Assembly (NCBI RefSeq): GCF_020179425.1
Contig: NZ_JAILYM010000003.1
Span: forward strand, 434,001 to 498,000
Length of the DNA stretch: 64,000 nt
Reading direction: 5' to 3'
From: Novosphingobium percolationis
GTDB lineage: Bacteria; Pseudomonadota; Alphaproteobacteria; Sphingomonadales; Sphingomonadaceae
Position numbers and translations under genes: made by a program. The notes under the pieces were generated by a model. The model had not been told where the DNA came from and did not search any database. It worked only from the letters and a program-made list of their open reading frames with translations. Below are positions 9,082 to 17,488 of this stretch, piece after piece (the first letter of the stretch is position 1; every line of letters starts with the position of its first letter).

Positions 9082-11748
9082 ATGTCTGTGCGGAGGATGA
9101 CAGACCGATTGTCGCTGCTTGCGCTGGCCTTGGCCTCGCCGCCCGCCGCGGCGCAAGAGATCCGCACCGTTGTCGCCCTTGATTCTGGTTGGCGCTTCCA
9201 TGAGGGTGATGCGCCCGGTGCGCAGGTGGCGGATTTTCCGGATGAAGCGTGGGCAGCTGTCACGGTGCCGCATACGTGGAATCGGGTCGGGTATTACCGC
9301 AGCGCGCTCGGCGGCGCGAATCGCGAGGACAATGTCCAAAAGCGGCAGGGCGTGGGCTGGTATCGACTCCATTTCGCGATCCCGCCAGGCCGGGCGCCGC
9401 AGCGACACTGGCTCGAGTTCGATGGCGCAAGCCGTACCGCCCGCGTGTGGCTGAACGGTCGGTATCTTGGCGAGCACCGTGGAGGTTTCGCGCGTTTCCG
9501 GCTGGATGTCACGGCCGCAATTCGCAAGACCGGAGGCAACGTTCTGGTCGTTCGGGTGGACAATACGCGACCGGAAGCAGGCGGTCCGACGGCGGACGTC
9601 CTGCCGATCACAGGCGACTTCTTCGTGCACGGCGGGCTATATCGTTCGGTGCGGCTGATCGCCACGGCGCCCTTGCATATAGACATGACGGATTCCGGCG
9701 GCCCCGGCATCCGCGCTACGTCTACAATGGCTTCGACCGATGGCGCGGCTGTCGATGTCGTCGTCCGCGTGGCCAACGATGGCGCGCGGCGCGAGATGGG
9801 CTCGGTCAAGGTCACGCTGGTCGATCGTTCCGGGCGGCAGGTCGCGACGACGGCGCTGCCGACCGATCTGGCGGCTGGCAAGCTGGTTGAACTGACCGGC
9901 AAACTTGCGGTTGCGGCGCCGCACCTCTGGAACGGGACGCAAGATCCCTACCTCTACGATCTGGTCGCCGAGCTTCAGGGGGCGGATGGCAAGGTCATCG
10001 ACCGGGTGCGCCAGCCCTTCGGCATCCGGACGATGGCCGTCGATGCGGATCGTGGATTCCTGCTGAATGGCCAGCCCTATCGGTTGCGCGGCGTCGGCTA
10101 CCATCAGGATCGTGACAGCAAGGGATGGGCGATCAGCCGCGACGATGTCGAGCAGGACGTCGCCACCATGCGCGAGATGGGCGTGAACTCCATACGCCTG
10201 ACGCACTATCAGCACGGTCAGGACATTCACGATATTGCCGATCGCGTCGGGTTGGTGGTGTGGGACGAGATCCCGCTGGTCTCCGCCTGGACGCTGGGTG
10301 GCAAGACCGATCCGGACCCCGCGCTTGTCGCCAATGCGCGCCAGCAGTTGACCGAGCTGGTTCGCCAGAACCAGAACCATGCCGCCACCGCCATTTGGAG
10401 CATCGCCAACGAGGTCGATTTCGGCAATTCCTTTCCCGCGTTTCTCACCGGGTACAAGGACGGCAAGGCGCCCGACCCCTTGCCGCTGCTGAGAGAACTG
10501 GACGCCCTTGCGAAGCAGGACGACCCCTCGCGCCCCACGGCACTGGCAACCTGTTGCGAGGGAAGACTGTTCGCGTCTGACGTATCGATTCCGACGACCG
10601 CGGTGGCGGCGGACCTTGGTGGTGCCAACAGGTACTTCGGCTGGTACTTTGGCAAGCCGGCGGATCTAGGCCCGCATCTGGACGCGCTGCATGCCATCCG
10701 GCCAGACCAGCCGCTGGCACTGACCGAGTATGGCGCGGGCGGGGCTCTGACCATCCATACCGACAACGTGCTGGGCGGGCCTGCGGACTCACGGGGGCGG
10801 GCGCAGCCCGAGGAGTACGAAAGCTATATTCACGAAACGGCGCTGGCGCAGATCGAGGCGCGGCCCTGGCTCTATGCCACGTGGCTGTGGAACGCGTTCG
10901 ATTTCGCCACCACCATACGCAACGAGGGCGACGCGCAGGACATCAACACCAAGGGCCTCGTGGCTTATGATCACGCGACCCGGAAGGATGCCTGGTACTT
11001 CTACAAGGCGAACTGGAACCCGCAGCCGATGGTTCACATCACCGGCAAGCGCTATGTCGACCGCGCCTACCCGGTCACTGCCGTGAAGGTCTACAGCAAC
11101 ACGGCTAGCACCGAGCTGCTGCTAAACGGCCGTTCGCTTGGGGTGAAGGCCGATTGCCCGCAGAAGGTTTGCGTGTGGGACTCGGTGGTGCTTGATGAAG
11201 GCGCCAACGCACTTGTCGCACGTGGAGCCGATGCCGGAGGGCAGGTCGAAGACACCGCTGCATGGAACCTGTCGCCCGAAACGCGTCGGCACATGGTGAT
11301 CGATACCGGCACGCTGGTTGCCGGGAAGGGCAATGGCCGCGTGCTGGGATCGGACAACTGGTTCGAAGGGGGCGCTGTCGCCTCGCTTGATGCGCCAGCC
11401 GACTACGGCAAGCCCGCCATTCCCGCCGAGATCAACGGAACGGATGAACGCGACGCCTTGGCCACTTACCGTCACGGCACGTTTTCATACCGCGTCCCGG
11501 TTGCCGACGGGCGTTATCGCGTAACGCTGTGGTTCGGAACGCCCTCGACGCAAGAGCCCGGTGCATTCGACGTGAAAGGCGGTGGCAGGACCCTGCTACG
11601 CGGTTTCGCGCCTGCCATCCCCGTTGCCGGGGCTGTTGCGCAGGCCAGAACCTTCAAGCTTCGCGCGAAGAGCGGCCTTGCACTCGATTTTATTGCGCGC
11701 AGCGGCGAAGCGCGAGTCTCGATGATCGAGATCGAGCGCCTGCGCTGA
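9082..11748 (+). CDS. Secreted GH2 glycosidase, probable beta-glucuronidase or beta-galactosidase
   Basis: Retaining exo-glycosidase of family GH2. The protein has 888 residues: signal peptide (cleavage near AAAQ, residues 22-25), jelly-roll sugar-binding domain (about 30-210), Ig-like domain (about 215-315), TIM barrel (about 316-610), a DUF4982-type domain, and a malectin-like C-terminus (about 720-888). The acid/base is Glu444 in SIANEV and the nucleophile is Glu549 in LTEYGAGG. N622-T-K624-G matches the NxKG motif that contacts the uronate carboxylate in beta-glucuronidases, but related beta-galactosidases can also have it. AAGGAGAGG precedes the ATG at 9082. The neighbouring transporter and uronate pathway favour a glucuronide substrate. 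Confidence 0.88.
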   Translation: MSVRRMTDRLSLLALALASPPAAAQEIRTVVALDSGWRFHEGDAPGAQVADFPDEAWAAVTVPHTWNRVGYYRSALGGANREDNVQKRQGVGWYRLHFAIPPGRAPQRHWLEFDGASRTARVWLNGRYLGEHRGGFARFRLDVTAAIRKTGGNVLVVRVDNTRPEAGGPTADVLPITGDFFVHGGLYRSVRLIATAPLHIDMTDSGGPGIRATSTMASTDGAAVDVVVRVANDGARREMGSVKVTLVDRSGRQVATTALPTDLAAGKLVELTGKLAVAAPHLWNGTQDPYLYDLVAELQGADGKVIDRVRQPFGIRTMAVDADRGFLLNGQPYRLRGVGYHQDRDSKGWAISRDDVEQDVATMREMGVNSIRLTHYQHGQDIHDIADRVGLVVWDEIPLVSAWTLGGKTDPDPALVANARQQLTELVRQNQNHAATAIWSIANEVDFGNSFPAFLTGYKDGKAPDPLPLLRELDALAKQDDPSRPTALATCCEGRLFASDVSIPTTAVAADLGGANRYFGWYFGKPADLGPHLDALHAIRPDQPLALTEYGAGGALTIHTDNVLGGPADSRGRAQPEEYESYIHETALAQIEARPWLYATWLWNAFDFATTIRNEGDAQDINTKGLVAYDHATRKDAWYFYKANWNPQPMVHITGKRYVDRAYPVTAVKVYSNTASTELLLNGRSLGVKADCPQKVCVWDSVVLDEGANALVARGADAGGQVEDTAAWNLSPETRRHMVIDTGTLVAGKGNGRVLGSDNWFEGGAVASLDAPADYGKPAIPAEINGTDERDALATYRHGTFSYRVPVADGRYRVTLWFGTPSTQEPGAFDVKGGGRTLLRGFAPAIPVAGAVAQARTFKLRAKSGLALDFIARSGEARVSMIEIERLR

Positions 11749-11779
11749 CCCCGCCATCCCCGACACGGAAACAAAGCTC

Positions 11780-13036
11780 ATGCTCAGGAAGCTCCCACTG
11801 CGCTGGTGGATCATCGCGCTGATCACGCTCGGCACGATCCTCAACTACCTTGCGCGCTCGACGCTATCGGTGGCCGCGCCAACGCTCAAGGCCGAGTTCG
11901 CGATGACCACCGAGCAATACAGTTGGATCGTTCTTGCTTTCCAGGCAAGCTACACGGTGATGCAGACGGTCGCAGGGGCGGTGCTGGATGCGCTGGGCAC
12001 GCGGATCGGCTTCTTCGTCTTCGCGGTGGGGTGGGCGCTCAGCAACATGGCGCACGCCTTTGCCACCGGATGGATGAGCCTCGCTGCCTTCCGGGCGGCG
12101 CTCGGCGCGTCCGAGGCTGCGGCCATCCCCGCAGGCACCAAGACGGTGGCGCAGTGGTTTCCGCCGAAGGAACGACCGCTGGCTACCAGCCTGTTCCAGA
12201 TGGGCACCAGCGTTGGCAACATGATCGCGCCGCCGCTCGTCGCCTTCTGCATCCTTGCATGGAACTGGCAGGCAGCGTTTCTCGTGACCGGCGCGCTCAG
12301 CCTTTGCTGGGCTGGCCTTTGGTGGCTGGGCTATCGCGATCCCGCAGACCATCCGCGGCTTTCAAAGGCTGAACGCGATGCGGTGGCGGCGATGAGCCGG
12401 CCTGATGACGCCAAACCTGCGACACGGGGCGACGTGCTGCGCAGCCGCTCGTTCTGGGCAATTGCCTTGCCCCGCTTCCTGGCGGAGCCCGCGTGGCAGA
12501 CCTTCAACTTCTTCATCCCGCTCTATCTCGTTGCGGTGTGGAAGCTGGATCTTAAGTCCATCGCGCTGTGGGCATGGCTCCCGTTTCTGGCCGCGGACTT
12601 TGGCAGCCTTGCGGCGGGCCTCCTGCCGCCATGGCTGATGGCGCGGGGCAGCACGATGCTTGCGTCGCGCAAGATCGCCATGACTTTGGGTGCGCTGTGC
12701 ATGGTTGGCCCCGCCTGCATCGGTCTGGCCACATCTCCAGAGATGGCCATCGCCTTGTTCTGCATCGGCGGCTTTGCCCACCAACTGCTGAACGGCGCGC
12801 TGATCACGCTGTGCGCCGACGTGTTCGACAGTCGCACTGTGGGCACGGCAAGCGGCATGGCGGGCACGTCGGCTTGGGTCGGGGGCATGTTGTTCACGCT
12901 GCTGATCGGGCAAGGCGCGGACGTCTTCGGCTATAACCCGCTGTTCGTGGCGCTGGCCGGGCTCGATTTGCTGGCGGCAGCGGTGCTGTGGGGCTTGCTC
13001 AGGAATCCCGCGCCGGAATCGCGCCCCGCCGCATGA
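11780..13036 (+). CDS. MFS transporter, hexuronate (ExuT)-like
   Basis: Inner-membrane major facilitator of the anion:cation symporter type. The protein has 418 residues with about 12 hydrophobic helices. The segment RWWIIALITLGTILNYLARS and the region around ASEAAAIPAGTKTVAQWFP match ExuT/GudP-type hexuronate and hexarate symporters. It starts 31 bp after the GH2 gene and is probably cotranscribed, which fits import of the uronate released in the periplasm. Its last 38 bases overlap the convergent kdgK gene. The transported sugar acid (glucuronate, galacturonate or an aldobiouronate) is inferred from context. Confidence 0.88.
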   Translation: MLRKLPLRWWIIALITLGTILNYLARSTLSVAAPTLKAEFAMTTEQYSWIVLAFQASYTVMQTVAGAVLDALGTRIGFFVFAVGWALSNMAHAFATGWMSLAAFRAALGASEAAAIPAGTKTVAQWFPPKERPLATSLFQMGTSVGNMIAPPLVAFCILAWNWQAAFLVTGALSLCWAGLWWLGYRDPADHPRLSKAERDAVAAMSRPDDAKPATRGDVLRSRSFWAIALPRFLAEPAWQTFNFFIPLYLVAVWKLDLKSIALWAWLPFLAADFGSLAAGLLPPWLMARGSTMLASRKIAMTLGALCMVGPACIGLATSPEMAIALFCIGGFAHQLLNGALITLCADVFDSRTVGTASGMAGTSAWVGGMLFTLLIGQGADVFGYNPLFVALAGLDLLAAAVLWGLLRNPAPESRPAA

Positions 13037-13883
13037 TTGTCCACCCGGCGAGCGCATGGCCGTCGATCGCGGCCTGCGCGGGCGCTTCACCGCGCAGCCG
13101 GGCTGCGAGATAGCCAGCGTTGAACGCGTCACCTGCGCCGCTTGTGTCGATCGGCGCAAGCACCCGCTCGGGCGCCATCACTCGGCCGTCGGGCAGTCTG
13201 CAGCCTTCGGGACCGAGCTTGACCACAGTCTCGGTGCAGCCCAGGTTCTGCCAATGCGCTGCGACTGCTTCGGCGTTGCGCTCTCCGGAAAGCAGGGTTT
13301 CGTCCTCGAGCGTGGGCAGGCCGATCGTCGCCAAGGCAATCGCCGCGTCGCGGGCCGCCCGCGCGCTGGCGACATCGCCCCACAGGCGAGGGCGATAATT
13401 GCCGTCGAAGGCGACCTGGCCGCCGCGTTCCCGCACCGACCGTGCCAGCGCCAGCAGCGCACGGCGCCCGTCCTCTGGCAGCACCGCCAGCGAGACGAGC
13501 GAAAAGGCCAGCAGGTCCGCTCCCTCAGCACGAGCGGTGGCTGCTTCGATGCCCTCGCACGTGAAGATCCGCCGGGCGGCGCTTTCGCCGCGCCAGTAGG
13601 TGAAGCTGCGCTCGCCCGCGGTGTCGCAGGTGATGGCGTAGAGCCCCGGGTTGCGCGCCGGATCGACAAGAACGAGGCTCGTGTCGAGCCCTTCCGCCGA
13701 CCACCGCTGCATGAGGTCGGCACTAAACGGATCAGCCCCGAGCGCAGTGAGATAGGCCGTGGGCACTCCCGCGCGTGCAAGGTGGATCGCGGTGTTCAGC
13801 GTGTCTCCGCCATAGGCGAGCTGCCACGCGGGGCCGTCTTGCGACAGCTCCAGCATGGCTTCCCCGACAAGGACGACCCGCAC
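12999..13883 (-). CDS. kdgK: 2-keto-3-deoxygluconate kinase (PfkB family)
   Basis: Phosphorylates 2-keto-3-deoxygluconate to KDPG, the product of the ManD pathway, in the cytoplasm. The protein has 294 residues. PfkB signatures are present: YGGDTLNTAIHLARAG near the N-terminus and DTSGAGDAFNAGY near the C-terminus, with the catalytic Asp in GAGD. The start is GTG at 13883, which directly abuts the TAG stop of the upstream GH79-like gene, so translation is probably coupled. The manD, GH79-like and kdgK genes read as one minus-strand operon. The partner aldolase Eda is not in the window. Specificity for KDG over other sugars rests on this context. Confidence 0.9.
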   Translation of the reverse strand: MRVVLVGEAMLELSQDGPAWQLAYGGDTLNTAIHLARAGVPTAYLTALGADPFSADLMQRWSAEGLDTSLVLVDPARNPGLYAITCDTAGERSFTYWRGESAARRIFTCEGIEAATARAEGADLLAFSLVSLAVLPEDGRRALLALARSVRERGGQVAFDGNYRPRLWGDVASARAARDAAIALATIGLPTLEDETLLSGERNAEAVAAHWQNLGCTETVVKLGPEGCRLPDGRVMAPERVLAPIDTSGAGDAFNAGYLAARLRGEAPAQAAIDGHALAGWTIMRRGAIPARDS

Positions 13884-15404
13884 CTAGCGACAGGCCGCGT
13901 TGGCAGCACCGGGTACGGCGAAGAACGCGATCGAATGGCCCGGCACGGTAACGCCTGAAGGCACCGCAACGCCTTCGAGCCCGATCAGCGTCAGGTCTGC
14001 CGACAGGGCAGGGGCCTTCCCGTTGACCAGCACGCTACGCGTATCGATCGGCTGGCCCGTCATTGTCCAGCCGATCGCCTTGGCGCCTAGATCCAGGCGC
14101 TGCGCCATCTCGCCGGTGTTGAGAGCTATCACTGCAACGCCTGCCTTCTTGCCGGCAAGGCAATGCGCATAGAGCCGGAGGGCCGGAGAGGGCGAGTGGG
14201 GGGAGGCCAGCACCGTCGTTCCCATTGTCCGCCGCCACAGCACGGCCGCCCAGTAATTGGGGCGGGGCGTCAGCGTGTCGCGATCGATCAGTGCATAGTC
14301 GCTGGCGGCCAGCGTGTTGTGCATGAGCACCTGCAGGCCTTGCTGGGCAAGGGCGGCGTTCTGATCGAGGTAGCGGAAGGTGTCGAGGAACGTCGACGCC
14401 CACGGGCTGCCGCCGCAAGCTGCTTGCGCCGTCTCGGTGTTCCACATCGGCTTGCCGGGTTCGTGCTTGTCTCTCAGCGCGGCATAGTAGGCATAATCGC
14501 GCAGTGTCAGGCCGAGCCATTTCGCGGTCAGGGCGTCGCTCTTGATTGCAGTGCCGATACCGAGCCCGACGCAGCGCTGGGAGACCGAGCCGTAGAAGTG
14601 GTAGGATACCGCGTCGACGCTGCCGGGGTTTGCCTTCATCATGTCGTCGGTGCTGACATGCGATCCCATCTCGGCAGGCACCGGCACGTCCTTGAGCAAG
14701 CCCGCTTCACCGACGCCGCCGACGCCAAGGATCTTCATATCCGGTGCGGCCTTGCGCGCCCAGTCGCGGAACAGGCGGAATTCGGCGCCGTAATTCGCGG
14801 CGGTGTAGCCCTTGGGCATTTCCGGCGCGGCGCTGGGCATGTTGGCTTCGTTGAAGAACTCGGCTGCATAGAGGGTGCCGCCCGCTTCGCGCGTCAGGTC
14901 GAGACGGCGCTGCGCCTGGCTCGTGGTCCAGACGCCATCGGGGCCGCGCGTGCCGTTGCTGACGGCAAAGCTGGTGACGATCGGTGCATCGACCGCCTTG
15001 GAAAACGCGACGACGTTCTTCCACTGATCGCGCGTCAGTACCTGCACGAAGCCTGCGGGCGGGGCGGCAAGGTGCTCGCCCTCGGCCTCCAGGTAGGTGT
15101 TGTTGGCCCAGGTGCCGCTGACCCGCAGCAGGCTTGGCCCGAGTGCTTTTGCCAGCGCGACGAGCTTGGGGTCGGACAGGTCGATGGGCGGGCGCTGGCG
15201 ATAGCGCTCGTCGGCCGGGCCACCATAGGGCGCCCAGAACCGGCCGCCGGTCACTTCGACCATCTCTACGTTGTAGCCCTGGTAGCGTTCGCTGACAGTG
15301 CCGATCTTCTCCAGCTTGCCAAGCTGAAGCGAGGCCGACGGCACCTTCGCCGCGCCGGTAAGCGCCGCCAGCGCGGTGGCCGAAAGCAGGATATTGCGCA
15401 TCAT
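13884..15404 (-). CDS. GH79-like glycoside hydrolase (beta-glucuronidase/heparanase clan), exported
   Basis: Probable retaining hydrolase of a glucuronic-acid glycoside. The protein has 506 residues: a short signal-like N-terminus (hydrophobic residues 5-18), a (beta/alpha)8 barrel, and a C-terminal beta-sandwich (about 410-506). The acid/base candidate is Glu186 in EFFNEAN and the nucleophile candidate Glu324 in MWNTETAQ, the pattern seen in GH79 heparanase and beta-glucuronidases. The start ATG ATG (15404) lies one base after the manD stop, in TGAGATGATG, indicating coupling. It sits between manD and kdgK, a cytoplasmic pathway pair. Assignment to GH79 comes from motifs and fold layout; a related clan GH-A family is possible. 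Confidence 0.72.
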   Translation of the reverse strand: MMRNILLSATALAALTGAAKVPSASLQLGKLEKIGTVSERYQGYNVEMVEVTGGRFWAPYGGPADERYRQRPPIDLSDPKLVALAKALGPSLLRVSGTWANNTYLEAEGEHLAAPPAGFVQVLTRDQWKNVVAFSKAVDAPIVTSFAVSNGTRGPDGVWTTSQAQRRLDLTREAGGTLYAAEFFNEANMPSAAPEMPKGYTAANYGAEFRLFRDWARKAAPDMKILGVGGVGEAGLLKDVPVPAEMGSHVSTDDMMKANPGSVDAVSYHFYGSVSQRCVGLGIGTAIKSDALTAKWLGLTLRDYAYYAALRDKHEPGKPMWNTETAQAACGGSPWASTFLDTFRYLDQNAALAQQGLQVLMHNTLAASDYALIDRDTLTPRPNYWAAVLWRRTMGTTVLASPHSPSPALRLYAHCLAGKKAGVAVIALNTGEMAQRLDLGAKAIGWTMTGQPIDTRSVLVNGKAPALSADLTLIGLEGVAVPSGVTVPGHSIAFFAVPGAANAACR

Positions 15405-15405
15405 C

Positions 15406-16614
15406 TCACCAGTTCCACATGGTGCCGTCCTCCAGTCGGGCGACTGGCAGATAGGCGGGTTTGTAGGGATATTTGGCGGCCAGTTTCTCGTCGATGTCGA
15501 CGCCGTGGCCGGGGGTTTCGCCGACGAACAACTCGCCCTTCTCGAACCAGTAGTCATGCGGGAAGACCGCATCGGTTTCCTCGGTGTGGCGCATGTATTC
15601 CTGGATGCCGAAGTTGGGCACCCAGGTGTCGAAGTGCAGGGCGCAGCCCATGGTGACAGGTGACAGGTCGGTCGCGCCATGGCAGCCCGTGCGAACCTGG
15701 TAGAGGCTGGCGAGATCGGCGATGCGGCGCAGATGGGTAAGGCCGCCCGCGCCCACCACGGTCGCGCGGATGTAGTCGATCAGCTGGTTCTGGATCAGGT
15801 CCTTGGCGTCCCAGATCGTGTTGAAGATCTCGCCCACGGCCAGCGGCGTGACGGTGTGCTGGCGCACCAGCTTGAACGCTTCCTGGTTCTCCGCCGGCGT
15901 GCAGTCCTCCAGCCAGAACAGTTGGTACGGCTCCAGCATCTTGCCAAGGTTGGCAGCTTCCTGCGGGGTGTAGCGGTGGTGGCCATCGTGGAGCAGGTGA
16001 TGGTCGAAGCCGTAAGTCTTGCGCAGTTCCTCGAACAGCTTGGGCACGTAATTCAAGGCCTTGCGCGTGTCCCACCCCGTAACCGAGGGCAGGGAGGCGT
16101 CGGCCGGCTCGTAGTAGAGCTTGCCGCGGCCCACACCGTAGGCATCCTTGATGCCCGGAACGCCCGCTTGCGCGCGGATCGCCTTGTAGCCCATGTCGAT
16201 GTAGTGGCCGACGGCCTCGACCGTTTCGGCGATGTCGCTGCCGTTGGCATGGCCATAGACCATGATGCCGTCGCGGCTGCGGCCGCCGAGCAACTGGTAC
16301 AGCGGCATTCCGGCCATCTTGGCCTTGATGTCCCAGAGCGCCATGTCGACCGCCGCGATCGCGCGCATCGTTACCGGGCCGCGGCGCCAGTAGGCCCCGC
16401 GATAGAGGTACTGCCAGATATCCTCGATCCGGCGCGGGTCCATGCCGATCAGGCACGGGGCCACATGCTCGTTCAGATAGGCGACGACGGAAAGCTCGCG
16501 GCCGTTCAGCGTCGCATCGCCGATGCCGTAGACGCCCTGGTCGGTCTCGATCTTCAACGTCACGAAGTTGCGGCCCGGACAGGTGACGATGACGCGGGCG
16601 GCGGTAATTTTCAT
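15406..16614 (-). CDS. manD: D-mannonate dehydratase (enolase superfamily)
   Basis: Dehydrates D-mannonate to 2-keto-3-deoxygluconate. The protein has 402 residues, the same length as the characterised Novosphingobium aromaticivorans ManD. All its key residues are at identical numbers: Arg147, Tyr159 and His212 for catalysis, and Asp210, Glu236 and Glu262 for Mg binding. This is the best single clue to the genus. It is the first gene of a minus-strand operon (manD, GH79-like, kdgK) and is divergent from the GntR regulator. A predicted promoter (TTGACA 16684-16679, 17 bp, CAATCG 16661-16656) ends at the operator TGGTAATACCG. Confidence 0.97.
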   Translation of the reverse strand: MKITAARVIVTCPGRNFVTLKIETDQGVYGIGDATLNGRELSVVAYLNEHVAPCLIGMDPRRIEDIWQYLYRGAYWRRGPVTMRAIAAVDMALWDIKAKMAGMPLYQLLGGRSRDGIMVYGHANGSDIAETVEAVGHYIDMGYKAIRAQAGVPGIKDAYGVGRGKLYYEPADASLPSVTGWDTRKALNYVPKLFEELRKTYGFDHHLLHDGHHRYTPQEAANLGKMLEPYQLFWLEDCTPAENQEAFKLVRQHTVTPLAVGEIFNTIWDAKDLIQNQLIDYIRATVVGAGGLTHLRRIADLASLYQVRTGCHGATDLSPVTMGCALHFDTWVPNFGIQEYMRHTEETDAVFPHDYWFEKGELFVGETPGHGVDIDEKLAAKYPYKPAYLPVARLEDGTMWNW

Positions 16615-16646
16615 GACTCGGGAACTCGCTTTCAGAGGGTGCAATG

Positions 16647-16706
16647 TGGTAATACCGATTGACGGACCAATTTCGGTCTGTCAAGTTCTGAAAATTGGTA
16701 TTACCA
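16647..16706. promoter_or_regulatory. Paired operators and divergent promoters between manD and the GntR gene
   Basis: Two 11-bp dyads, TGGTAATACCG (16647-16657) and TGGTATTACCA (16696-16706), have centres 49 bp apart. Between them lie back-to-back promoters. For manD: minus-strand TTGACA 16684-16679 and CAATCG 16661-16656. For the regulator: plus-strand TTGACG 16659-16664 and CAAGTT 16682-16687. Both pairs have 17-bp spacers. Each dyad sits on or just downstream of one -10, as expected for a repressor of both directions. The TGGTA-N-TACC form is that of FadR-type GntR operators, including E. coli UxuR/ExuR sites. Confidence 0.6.
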
Positions 16707-16716
16707 GAAGGGCGCC

Positions 16717-17469
16717 ATGGCAAACGTGAAAGCGAACGACCGTCTCTACCAGGATCTCGCGCGTGCGCTGCTCGATGAACTGGCGCAGGGGCGATATCCG
16801 GTCGGCACCCGCCTTCCGGCAGAGCGCGATCTGGCCCTGCGCTTCGAGGTCAGCCGCCCAACGGTGCGCGAAGCGATCATCGCGCTCGAAGTGCAAGGTC
16901 TTGTCGAAGTGCGCATCGGCTCCGGTGCCTATGTCCGTCGCCTTCCGGGCGAGGAGGATCGACCCGGCTTCAATGTTACTGCGTTTGAACTGACCGAAGC
17001 GCGCCTGCTGTTCGAGGGCGAGGCCGCCGCCCTTGCCGCTACCCAGGTGACGGACGCGGATGTCGCCGAGATCGAGGTGCTGGTCCAGCGCATTGCCGAG
17101 GAAAATCTCGACCCCAACGGCACCGAGCGGGCGGACCGCGAATTTCACCTGGCCATCGCCCGTGCCACCCGCAACCATGCCGTCTTCAACGTCATCGAGC
17201 AGCTCTGGGATCTGCGCGCAACCTCGCCCGAAGCGGCCTTGCTGCACGAAAAGGCGCGCCATGCCCAAGTGAAGCCGGTGGTCGAAGAACACGCCGCCGT
17301 GCTCGAGGCGCTGCGTGCCCGCGATCCCAATGCGGCGCGGGCCGCCATGCGCAGCCACCTTTCCGCCGTGCTGGAAGGTCTGTTGTTCGCCACCGAGGAA
17401 CGTGCGCTGGCCGAAGCGCGCAAGGCGACACAGGCCAAGCGCGAACGATATGCAAAGGCAACCGCCTGA
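16717..17469 (+). CDS. FadR-type GntR transcriptional regulator of the uronate genes
   Basis: DNA-binding regulator of 250 residues. The N-terminal winged helix (about 8-75) contains PAERDLALRFEVSRPTVREA, the GntR signature, and the C-terminal FCD ligand-binding domain spans about 95-230 with EFHLAIARAT. The closest functional types are UxuR and ExuR. GAAGGG lies just before the ATG at 16717 and abuts the operator at 16696-16706, so autorepression is likely. It begins the plus-strand operon regulator-uxaC-fructuronate reductase and is divergent from manD. Its ligand is probably glucuronate, fructuronate or mannonate; this is inferred from the pathway. Confidence 0.92.
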   Translation: MANVKANDRLYQDLARALLDELAQGRYPVGTRLPAERDLALRFEVSRPTVREAIIALEVQGLVEVRIGSGAYVRRLPGEEDRPGFNVTAFELTEARLLFEGEAAALAATQVTDADVAEIEVLVQRIAEENLDPNGTERADREFHLAIARATRNHAVFNVIEQLWDLRATSPEAALLHEKARHAQVKPVVEEHAAVLEALRARDPNAARAAMRSHLSAVLEGLLFATEERALAEARKATQAKRERYAKATA

Positions 17470-17488
17470 ACCCTCATGAAAGCCTGAA

